DNA from: Longimicrobium sp.
GTDB taxonomy: Bacteria; Gemmatimonadota; Gemmatimonadetes; Longimicrobiales; Longimicrobiaceae
Length of the DNA stretch: 62,421 bases
Assembly (NCBI GenBank): GCA_036389795.1
Contig: DASVWD010000059.1
Span: 1 to 62,421, forward strand
Reading direction: 5' to 3'
The notes below the pieces were generated by a model. That model saw only the letters and a list, made by a program, of their open reading frames with translations, did no database searches and was not told the DNA's origin. The position numbers and the translations under genes were made by a program. Every line of letters begins with the position of its first letter. Within the stretch, counting starts at the first letter, position 1. Below, in pieces: positions 35,098 through 41,745 of this stretch.

Positions 35098-35370
35098 CTC
35101 CGCGCGCGGCTGAGCCCGGCGTTGGACGCGCGCGCCTTCACCATCGGGCGCGACGTCTTCTTCCGCGCGGACGAGTACCGCCCCGATTCCGCCGGTGGGC
35201 GGGCCCTCCTCGCGCACGAGCGGGCGCACGTCGTTCAGCAGCGCGCCTCGTCACCCTCCGGGCCGGCGGCAGTGGGGCCCGCGGACGACGCGCGCGAGCG
35301 GGAGGCGGACCGCGTGGCCCGCCGTGTGGCGGAGGTGGACGACCGGGCTGTGGATTCGCACGCAGGACCT
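35098..35370 (+). pseudogene. DUF4157 domain remnant
   Basis: In one frame the sequence reads [23 protein letters not shown], then [16 protein letters not shown] and [14 protein letters not shown]: the core of DUF4157, a metallopeptidase-like domain (HExxH-type, here HERAH) of large proteins linked to extracellular contractile injection systems and toxins. The N-terminal part is missing and the frame then turns Arg/Gly-rich and runs into the next gene; a +1 shift near 35345 gives a more protein-like tail. There is no clear start codon with a ribosome site. Best read as a decayed or truncated gene; sequencing error is an alternative. Confidence 0.7.
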
Positions 35371-35534
35371 GGACGCCGGCGCACCGGCCCGCGCCGCAGC
35401 ACGGGCGCGTTTCGCTACACGAGAGGCCGACCGCAAGAAGTCGCACGCGGAGGACGATGCGGGGCTGCAGGTCCGGGCCGCGGCTGCGCCGGCGACGCGG
35501 CACTCGCTCACCCGAACCCCCGTCAGGAGGCATT

Positions 35535-36308
35535 ATGCCGACCGAGATCGAGACTTTCCGGCTCGACATCGAGTTCGCAGGGATGTGCCTGTTGGTGCGC
35601 GACCCCGGCCACCAGCAGATGCACGTGCTCCTGCCCCCGGTAACCGGACATCGGGCACGTCTCTTTTACGCGCCGGAGCACGGTTCCGCCCCGCCGTGCG
35701 AAGGGGACACGTGCTGGCCGTGCGAACCACTGGACGGCCTCGCGCTCGACCTCACCGGGCTCAAGAGTGGTGCCTCGAGTGGGCAGCCGGTGGATTTCCA
35801 GGTCGTCGACCTCTCGACGACCCTCGGGGACAAGAGGGTGCCCCGGAGGCACCTCGACGATCCTCCGCCGACCGACCCCGTGCTCTGCCGGGTGACGCTG
35901 GACGACGGGGGCCGGGATTCGCTGAAGCCGGGGATCAGGTGGAAGTTCGGCTCGAACCGCCGCCCAATGGCGATCTCGCTCACGTGGAGGGTCTTCGGTG
36001 TCGAGTCGCCACTCAGGCTGACCCTCGGAAGCAAGACCCTGGAGCTTCGCCCCCACCACCAGCAGATGAATCTGGCGATCTTCAACGCGCCTCCCGACGA
36101 GTTCCCGGATTCGACGACACCGTTTCCGGGCCCCACCGACCCGGCGCACCACTTCATCAAGTACTATGACTTCTTCGACGGGGTCGATCCCGACAAGAAG
36201 CATGTCCCGGAGGAGCCGGACAGGGAAATCTCCAGGCCCCTCATCGACCTGCACAAAGGGAGGCGGTTCACCTGCATGCTGGCCCAGGCCGAGTCTGCGC
36301 CTGAGTGA
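35535..36308 (+). CDS. Protein of unknown function, 257 aa
   Basis: Starts at an ATG with TCAGGAGG six bases ahead. No signal peptide or membrane helix. Predicted beta-rich; notable are the [21 protein letters not shown]-terminal strand pair, a [11 protein letters not shown] cluster near residue 55 (three Cys, possible metal site) and a second [14 protein letters not shown] segment near residue 175 that echoes the first [10 protein letters not shown], hinting at an internal duplication. Polar, Pro-rich C-terminus. Its position next to a DUF4157 fragment suggests an accessory or cargo locus. No family recognised. Confidence 0.75.
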   Translation: MPTEIETFRLDIEFAGMCLLVRDPGHQQMHVLLPPVTGHRARLFYAPEHGSAPPCEGDTCWPCEPLDGLALDLTGLKSGASSGQPVDFQVVDLSTTLGDKRVPRRHLDDPPPTDPVLCRVTLDDGGRDSLKPGIRWKFGSNRRPMAISLTWRVFGVESPLRLTLGSKTLELRPHHQQMNLAIFNAPPDEFPDSTTPFPGPTDPAHHFIKYYDFFDGVDPDKKHVPEEPDREISRPLIDLHKGRRFTCMLAQAESAPE

Positions 36309-36640
36309 TTCGCGCAAGCGGTGGTCGCCTACCCTGCGGAGCCGGCTTCGAGCCACGCCCGGTACCCGGCGGAATTGCGTTTCGGAGGAACGTCGGGGAG
36401 GCGCGAGACCTGTCCGCGCGGCGGGAGCCGGAGTGATCCACGGAGGCAATGGAGTTTTCTCACCTGGCTCCATCGCCCTCTCACGTCCCCCTTTCGGGCG
36501 CGTCGCTGCGTTGAGGCCGGGATTGCACCCGGGTCCGGCGACCCTGCGACCCCGCTGTTCGTCGGCGCGGATCCTCGCGGGAAGCCATCGAGCCGTTCTC
36601 GGCGGCGATTTCCGACGAAATTCCGGCCCGAAGCAGGTCA
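36309..36640. other. Intergenic stretch without a clear gene
   Basis: Base composition is less GC-skewed than neighbouring genes. The only short ORF with a good ribosome site is 36449-36514 (21 codons, CGGAGGCA before ATG, product MEFSHLAPSPSHVPLSGASLR minus its last base context); nothing supports its expression. No repeat family member was found. Confidence 0.4.
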
Positions 36641-36669
36641 TTGTCCCGGCTGCCGGTGCGGATTAGCTT
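36641..36669 (+). promoter_or_regulatory. Probable promoter of the M48/zinc-ribbon cluster
   Basis: TTGTCC (36641-36646), 17-base spacer, TAGCTT (36664-36669), about 100 bases before the M48 gene. The -10 is identical to that in front of the NTF2-like gene at 48621. Confidence 0.45.
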
Positions 36670-36771
36670 GCGGCCGGGACGCCGTGCGTTCCCGTCCGTT
36701 CCGCGAGGCTTCTCCCCGCCCGCCCCACCCGCCGGTCCAGGCTCGTCCACCCGTTGACGCGGAGCTCGGCG

Positions 36772-37902
36772 ATGCGTGTGAACGCCCGTGACTTCATCCA
36801 TCCGGAAGACGCCGCCGCCCAGGAGCAGCTCCGCGCCATCCCGATGTTCGACCAGTTCGTCAAGACGTTCCTCAAGGTCTTCCAGGAGCAGCTCTTCCTC
36901 AACCAGTACCTCTCGCAGGCGGTGCGCCTGGGGCCCAACCAGCTCCCCCGCATCCACCGCCACCTGGTGGAGTGCTGCCAGGTGCTGGACGTGGAGGTGC
37001 CGGAGATGTACCTGCACGCCACCGGCGACGTGAACGCCTTCTCGCTGGGCGACACGCGCCGCTTCGTGGTGGTGACGGCGGACCTGGTGGACGCGTGCGA
37101 CGAGGAGGAGCTGCGCGCCGTGATCGCCCACGAGGTGGGGCACCTGGTCTGCCGGCACACGCTGTACAAGACCATGGCCTGGGTGCTCTTCAACGGCGGG
37201 GCGTCGATCCTGGGCCCGCTCTCCATCGCGGTGAAGCCGATCGAGATCGCGCTGGCGTACTGGTCGCGGCGCTCGGAGTTCTCGGCCGACCGGGCCGCGG
37301 CGGTGGTGCTGGGCGGCCCGCAGCAGGTGGTGGAGACCATGATCCGCCTGGCCGGCGGCCCCAAGTCCATCACCGCGGACGTGAACGTCGAGGAGTACCT
37401 CCGGCAGGCCGAGGACTTCGACAAGCTGGCCGAGAACGCGTGGAGCAGGGTGCTCCAGCTGATGAGCGTGATGGAGGCCACCCACCCGTTCAGCGCGCTC
37501 CGGGCGCGGGAGATCGTGCGCTGGTGCGAGGGCGAGCAGTACCGGCGCCTCACGGAGGCGCTGCGCTCGATCGGCCCGGGCGCGGCGTGCCCGGCGTGCG
37601 GGGCGTCGGTGGCGGGCGACTGGAAGTTCTGCCGGGCCTGCGGCGGCGCGCTGCTCGAGCCCCAGGCCGCGGCCCCGGCCGAAGCCGCGGCCGCCGCGCC
37701 GGGCGACGGGGCCGCGGGCGCGGCATCCGCCGAAGGCGCCGCGGAGCCCGCCTGCCCGTCGTGCGCCGCGCAGGTGGGGAGCGACTGGAAGTTCTGCCGG
37801 AGCTGCGGCGCCGTGCTGCTCGCGGTCCCGGTCGCGACCCCGGCCGAAGGCGTGGTGGAGGAGTCCGCCGCCGCGGAAGGTCCCGCCGCGGAGCAGCCGT
37901 AG
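36772..37902 (+). CDS. M48 metallopeptidase with two C-terminal zinc ribbons
   Basis: A 376-aa protein. The M48 domain (about 40-260) has HEVGH with flanking VIAHEVGHLVCRH and the downstream RSEFSADRAA helix giving the third zinc ligand. After it come two double-Cys ribbons, CPACGAS...FCRACGG (about 275-297) and CPSCAAQ...FCRSCGA (about 330-352), separated by Ala/Pro/Glu linkers. There is no signal peptide and only weak hydrophobic segments, so it is probably cytoplasmic or peripherally attached. The ATG at 36772 has GGAG upstream. The next gene encodes another C-terminal zinc ribbon, so the cluster forms a functional group; substrate unknown. Confidence 0.9.
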   Translation: MRVNARDFIHPEDAAAQEQLRAIPMFDQFVKTFLKVFQEQLFLNQYLSQAVRLGPNQLPRIHRHLVECCQVLDVEVPEMYLHATGDVNAFSLGDTRRFVVVTADLVDACDEEELRAVIAHEVGHLVCRHTLYKTMAWVLFNGGASILGPLSIAVKPIEIALAYWSRRSEFSADRAAAVVLGGPQQVVETMIRLAGGPKSITADVNVEEYLRQAEDFDKLAENAWSRVLQLMSVMEATHPFSALRAREIVRWCEGEQYRRLTEALRSIGPGAACPACGASVAGDWKFCRACGGALLEPQAAAPAEAAAAAPGDGAAGAASAEGAAEPACPSCAAQVGSDWKFCRSCGAVLLAVPVATPAEGVVEESAAAEGPAAEQP

Positions 37903-37960
37903 CCGGGCGGCGGGCGGAGGGGATCACCAGGTCGTATCGAATGAGGAACCGGAGGCATCC

Positions 37961-38620
37961 ATGGGCACCTTCCAGTCGAGCCGCTTCTTCCCCATCTCTC
38001 CCCCGGACCTGAAGCCGGTGGGCGGCGACGTGCTGCGCGAGTTCCGCGGGCGCGGCTTCGAGGTGAAGGGGGAGCAGGGGCTTACGGGCGGCTGGTTCAT
38101 CAGCATCCACAAGGGCGGGACGTTCAAGGCCGTGGTGGGGATGAAGACGGCGCTGAACATCAAGATCGAGCCCGTGGACGGCGGCACGCAGGTCGACGCG
38201 GGGATCGGCATCTTCGGCCAGCAGGCGATCCCGACGCTGATCACCAGCCTGGTGTTCTGGCCGGTGCTGATCACGCAGATTGCCGGGATGGTGCAGAGCG
38301 CCAAGCTCGACGACGAGGCGATCCAGATCGTCGAGGCGGCGCTGATCCGCCACTCCGGAGGCGCGCAGGCCGCGGCCGCTCCCCTGTACGCCACGCCGAC
38401 ACCGGCGCCGCCAGTCGTGGCCGTCCCCCAGGCCGCCGCGCCCGGCGCCCCGGGGCCCGCGGTCGAGACTCCCCGGGCAGGCGCGCCCGCTCCGCAGCCC
38501 GCCGCAGCCGAGCAGCCGCGGGAGGCGGGGGGCGGCTTCTGCTCGGAGTGCGGCACCCGGCTGCCGGCGGGGGCGAAGTTCTGCAACGAGTGCGGCACCC
38601 GGGTGACGGTGCCGGCCTGA
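37961..38620 (+). CDS. Zinc-ribbon protein with membrane-inserted beta domain
   Basis: A 219-aa protein. Residues 1-90 form a beta domain (FFPISPPDLKPVGGDVLREFRGRGFEVK; KGGTFKAVVGMKTALNIKIEPVDGGTQVDAGIGIFGQQ); 95-118 are hydrophobic (IPTLITSLVFWPVLITQIAG); a Pro/Ala linker leads to a C-terminal ribbon CSECGTRLPAGAKFCNECGTR. GGAGG precedes the ATG. The ribbon resembles those of the M48 protein 58 bases upstream, suggesting that both bind a common partner. Confidence 0.85.
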   Translation: MGTFQSSRFFPISPPDLKPVGGDVLREFRGRGFEVKGEQGLTGGWFISIHKGGTFKAVVGMKTALNIKIEPVDGGTQVDAGIGIFGQQAIPTLITSLVFWPVLITQIAGMVQSAKLDDEAIQIVEAALIRHSGGAQAAAAPLYATPTPAPPVVAVPQAAAPGAPGPAVETPRAGAPAPQPAAAEQPREAGGGFCSECGTRLPAGAKFCNECGTRVTVPA

Positions 38621-38665
38621 CGCCGGCGCTCCATCGTCCCGTCCACACGAATCCGGAGGCTCCCG

Positions 38666-38872
38666 ATGCACGAGGCCAGCCGGCGGATCATCGCGCAGAT
38701 CCTCTCACCCTCCGGCCCCGTGCCTGGCGCCGGGGCGGCCCCGGGGCCCGAGGCGCGCCCGTTCACCATCGCGCAGATCATCGATCCCAGGGGCCCGAGC
38801 GAGCTCGCCGCCGAGGTGGTCGTACGCGTGGACACCGTCTCCATCCTCCCGCCCGCGCCCGAGCCGGTGTGA
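38666..38872 (+). CDS. 68-aa small protein with duplicated IAQI motif
   Basis: Starts at an ATG with CCGGAGG seven bases upstream, 45 bases after the zinc-ribbon gene, and ends before a terminator. Two imperfect copies of I-A-Q-I-[LI]-x-P-x-G-P occur at residues 9-18 and 35-44, joined by a Gly/Pro/Ala linker; a beta-like VVVRVDTVSIL tail follows. No Cys, no signal peptide. Not recognised. It could be an adaptor or a precursor peptide with two repeat cores. Confidence 0.65.
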   Translation: MHEASRRIIAQILSPSGPVPGAGAAPGPEARPFTIAQIIDPRGPSELAAEVVVRVDTVSILPPAPEPV

Positions 38873-38915
38873 GGAGTTGGCTGCTCCGTCCGTTCCACTG
38901 ATCGGGTAAAGCGAA

Positions 38916-38950
38916 AGGCCCCCGCGGCGAGCTCCGTCGGGGGCCTCTTT
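38916..38950 (+). terminator. Terminator of the zinc-ribbon cluster
   Basis: A 9-bp stem AGGCCCCCG/CGGGGGCCT (38916-38924 with 38938-38946) followed by CTTT. Confidence 0.75.
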
Positions 38951-39158
38951 GCTTCGCTGATCCGCCGTGGCTGCCCCGATCGGCCCGCATCGCGACGAGC
39001 TGACGCCGAGCGGGCTTCGTGCGTGTGCTCCGCTGATCGCGCGGTATCGTGCACTTCGTGCCGTGGCGTGGCTCGTGCGTCGTCCCGCCCGATGCGAGCG
39101 GCTCGCCTGCCGCCGAGCCGGCCCTCCGCGACTCACCCCCCGCAGACAGGAGGTCCCC

Positions 39159-39344
39159 ATGCGCAAGCTCACGCTGTCGCTCGACGCCCTGCACGTCGAT
39201 TCGTTCGACACCGGCACCGTTCCGGGGCCGGGCGGCACGGTTCGCGGCCACGACTCGCGCATCACCGAGTTCTGCAACACGCGCAGCTGCCTGCCGTGCC
39301 AGATCGTGGTCCTCGCCGACGACCCGGAGAAGCCGGCCGAGTAG
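39159..39344 (+). CDS. Orphan pinensin-like (class I lanthipeptide-type) precursor
   Basis: A 61-aa peptide with a strong ribosome site (ACAGGAGGT four bases before ATG). The first 19 residues, MRKLTLSLDALHVDSFDTG, follow the L-x-L-D-x-L-x-V-[ED]-S-F-x-T leader of pinensin-type lanthipeptides from Bacteroidota and relatives. After a GTV-rGH linker the core holds Cys39, Cys44 and Cys47 with Thr36, Thr41 and Ser43 as possible dehydration sites; the tail VVLADDPEKPAE is polar. No LanB, LanC, protease or transporter gene lies within the window, so it must be modified in trans, if at all. It has its own terminator. Confidence 0.78.
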   Translation: MRKLTLSLDALHVDSFDTGTVPGPGGTVRGHDSRITEFCNTRSCLPCQIVVLADDPEKPAE

Positions 39345-39372
39345 GTCCGGGCGTCGGAATCATCGGGAGATG

Positions 39373-39420
39373 AAAAGCGCGTGGACGCCGCCGGTCGCGT
39401 CCACGCGCACTGCTTTTCTT
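39373..39420. terminator. Bidirectional terminator
   Basis: A 12-bp stem (39377-39388 with 39397-39408) with AAAA to the left and TTTTCTT to the right, between the convergent peptide and dehydrogenase genes. Confidence 0.85.
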
Positions 39421-39447
39421 CCGCTCACCCGCTTCGTCTGAATCGGC

Positions 39448-40560
39448 CTACTCCACGTCCTCGCGCTCGACGCCTTCCAGCTCCAGCACCCAGTCGGGGC
39501 CGTAGGCGAGGGAGGGGGTCTGGAAGCCGGGAGGGGCCTGGCCGGCTAGCACCTTCCGCACGATCTCCACGCTGGTCATGGCGGTGAGGGTGTAGCCCTC
39601 GGGGGTGCGCATGCGCGAGACGGCGCGGCGCGCTTCCGCGTCCTCCACCTCGCCCCAGAGCAGGCTCCCGCCGCTCGCGCGCTCGGCCTCGGTGGGCCCC
39701 GGCTTCCCCTTGCGGATGCGGCCCTTGAGGAAGCGCTGCACCGGGCCCGAGCCCAGCAGCCACCCCAGGCGCCGGCTGGCCACCATCAGCCGCCGCTGGG
39801 ACGCCGGCACCCGCGTGTACACCTCGATGTCGGGGATGCCGGTGCTGTGGTACGCCGTCGACACGTCGCCCCAGGGGATGGTGGTGACGCTCACCGGGCC
39901 GCGCCCGAAGTCGACCGTGCGCGCCTTCCACGCCGCCGGCACGGGGGTGATGCGCCCGCCCCGGCGCACGGCCCCGCCGCGCTGCACGTTCTCCACCATG
40001 GTGGTCGCCGTGCCGCGCGAGAGCCCGCCGCCCAGCGCCCGGAAGGCCAGGCGGAGGCGGACGGCCGAGGGGAGGCGCCGCTTGAGGTGCGCCGCCAGGC
40101 AGTCCGACGGCACCACGTCGAACCCCGCGCCGGGAAGGAGCATCACCCCCGCGGCCCGCGCCCGCTCGCCGAGCGCGGCCATGGCCTCGAAGACGGCGAT
40201 CTCGCCCGTGATGTCCAGGTAGTGCGTGCCCGTGCGCAGGCAGGCCTCGGCCATCGGCGCGGCGGTGTGCGCGAAGGGGCCGGCGGAGTGGAGCACCACC
40301 GGCACCTCGCCGAGCGCCGCGTCCAGCGCCGCCCGGTCGTCGAGCGCGAAGGCCCGGTGCTGGAGTCCCAGCTCGGCGGCGTGCGCGGCCACCTGATCGC
40401 GGTCGCGCCCCGCCAGCAGCGGCCGCAGCCCCGCGTCCACGGCGCGCCGGGCGATCAGGCGGCCCGTGTAGCCGTAGGAGCCGTAGAGGAGGAAGTCGGC
40501 GCCCCCGCGCGCTTCCGGGCCGGCGGGTGCGGCCGGGGCGGGGTCTCTGGCGTCGGACAC
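39448..40560 (-). CDS. Saccharopine dehydrogenase-like oxidoreductase
   Basis: A 370-aa protein with an N-terminal Rossmann fold (FLLYGSYGYTGRLIARRA) and the conserved GPFAHTAAPMAEACLRTGTHYLDITGE stretch of the saccharopine dehydrogenase-like/trans-acting enoyl reductase family. GTG start at 40560 preceded by AAGGAG. Family members reduce lipid or polyketide intermediates or are of unknown role. It follows the small lipoprotein gene by 20 bases on the other side (40581), so the two may share a transcript. Confidence 0.9.
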   Translation of the reverse strand: MSDARDPAPAAPAGPEARGGADFLLYGSYGYTGRLIARRAVDAGLRPLLAGRDRDQVAAHAAELGLQHRAFALDDRAALDAALGEVPVVLHSAGPFAHTAAPMAEACLRTGTHYLDITGEIAVFEAMAALGERARAAGVMLLPGAGFDVVPSDCLAAHLKRRLPSAVRLRLAFRALGGGLSRGTATTMVENVQRGGAVRRGGRITPVPAAWKARTVDFGRGPVSVTTIPWGDVSTAYHSTGIPDIEVYTRVPASQRRLMVASRRLGWLLGSGPVQRFLKGRIRKGKPGPTEAERASGGSLLWGEVEDAEARRAVSRMRTPEGYTLTAMTSVEIVRKVLAGQAPPGFQTPSLAYGPDWVLELEGVEREDVE

Positions 40561-40580
40561 GGGCGCTCCTTGCGATGGGC

Positions 40581-41564
40581 TCAGGGGCCGCGGAAGCGGG
40601 CGAGGGCGGCGGCGGGATCGGCGGCGTCGACGCGGCTCCAGCCGGACTCGGCCAGGGGCGGCGCGGCGCGCCAGTAGCGGCGCACCGCCTCGGGCGCCCG
40701 CGTCCACGCCGCGAGCCGCCCGGGGACGCGGGAGGCCGGGACGATCTCGGAGCGGCTGTAGCTGCTGGAGTGCCCGTCGCTGCACGCGTAGCACGCCCCG
40801 GCGGTGAACTGGTAGGCCACCTCCAGCTCGCCGGCGGGCGTCCAGCGGGCCTCCACCTCGGTGAGGTCCACCGCGTCGGCGGGGCTGTCGCGCATCTCCT
40901 CCGCCCGGTTCAGCCGCGCGCGGGCCGCCTCGCCCTCGCGCGCCAGCGCCGCGGCGGCCTCGGCGCTGTCCAGGAGCGCCACCCGCGCGCCGCTCGCCAG
41001 GTCGTAGACGGCGGCTTCGACGCCCAGGGAGCCGTGCGCGCCACACGCGAAGACGTCGGTGCGCGTCTCCACGAACAGGTACGGGCCGGCGCCCGCGAGC
41101 GGTGTGGCCCACTGCTCCGGCGGCGCGATCTCCAGGCTGTCGGCGTTGGGCGCGTCCAGCACCCGCACGCGCCGCCCGCCGAGGAGGTCGACCAGGTCCA
41201 CGGTGGCCACCTCGGCCCGGGCGGGGCACTGCGCGCCCTCGGCGTACTCCTTCTCGCGCAGGCACTCGCAGTCGAGCCCCGTCGTCATCTGCTTCCCTTC
41301 CGTCCACCTCCACACCCCGCCGCCCCCGGCCACGAAGACGCCCGGCCGCCGCGCCACCACCCGCCCCTCGCCGTCGATCCAGGCGGTCTCGGCCGCGTGC
41401 GCGCTGTCGGCGGACCAGACGAGGTACGCCTCGGAAGACGCGCGGGCGGCGTCGCCGGGAGACTGGAACGCGGAGGCGGCGCCGGGCGCCGCGCCGTCGG
41501 AAGCCTGCTCGGAGGTGCAGGCGGCGCAGGCCAGCAGGAGCGCCGGGGCGAGGCGACGGAGCAT
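40581..41564 (-). CDS. Lipoprotein paralogue A
   Basis: A 327-aa lipoprotein (ALLLACAAC, lipidated Cys in the first 20 residues). About half its residues match paralogue B (44003-45016): shared blocks are GAASAFQ, EAYLVWSADSA, WIDGEGR, VDLVDLLGGRRVRVLD, VEARWTPAGELEVAYQFT, GACYAC and the C-terminal AALARFR. Conserved Cys pairs (CECL, CYAC, FACGAHG) suggest disulfides. Beta-propeller-like strand pattern; no enzyme motif. The two copies flank the penicillin-acylase gene. Starts were chosen at the Met before the lipobox. Confidence 0.8.
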   Translation of the reverse strand: MLRRLAPALLLACAACTSEQASDGAAPGAASAFQSPGDAARASSEAYLVWSADSAHAAETAWIDGEGRVVARRPGVFVAGGGGVWRWTEGKQMTTGLDCECLREKEYAEGAQCPARAEVATVDLVDLLGGRRVRVLDAPNADSLEIAPPEQWATPLAGAGPYLFVETRTDVFACGAHGSLGVEAAVYDLASGARVALLDSAEAAAALAREGEAARARLNRAEEMRDSPADAVDLTEVEARWTPAGELEVAYQFTAGACYACSDGHSSSYSRSEIVPASRVPGRLAAWTRAPEAVRRYWRAAPPLAESGWSRVDAADPAAALARFRGP

Positions 41565-41609
41565 GCAGGTGCGACGGGTGGAGGAGGACCGGAAGGCGGC
41601 GACGCGGGC

Positions 41610-41638
41610 AATGTAGGCGCGACGCCGCGCGGGCTCAA
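41610..41638 (-). promoter_or_regulatory. Promoter of lipoprotein paralogue A
   Basis: Minus strand TTGAGC (41638-41633), 17-base spacer, TACATT (41615-41610). Same -10 and spacing as paralogue B. Confidence 0.65.
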
Positions 41639-41640
41639 TG

Positions 41641-41714
41641 TCTCGCGCAGGATCGGCAGAGGCAGCAGAGGAACCCCTGAAGTCCTCTGCTACCTCTGCT
41701 TCCTCTGCGTGAGG
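41641..41714. repeat. Family-2 long hairpin, unit GCAGCAGAG / GGTAGCAGAGG
   Basis: Right arm reads, on the minus strand, CCTCACGCAGAGG then AGCAGAGG and TAGCAGAGG; the left arm is an imperfect complement. It separates the acylase gene from the promoter of paralogue A and may end the acylase transcript. Confidence 0.82.
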
Positions 41715-41721
41715 CTTTGTT

Positions 41722-41745
41722 GTTTCGCACTTCGCACTTCGCACC
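41722..41745 (-). repeat. Family-4 short repeats next to the acylase stop
   Basis: TTCGCAC heptamers (GTGCGAA on the minus strand) repeated three times, directly after the acylase stop codon. Confidence 0.8.

Noticed and set aside
36449-36514. 21-aa ORF with a good ribosome site
   Set aside because: Only the ribosome site supports it; there is no terminator, homologue or composition bias. Reported inside the intergenic entry only.
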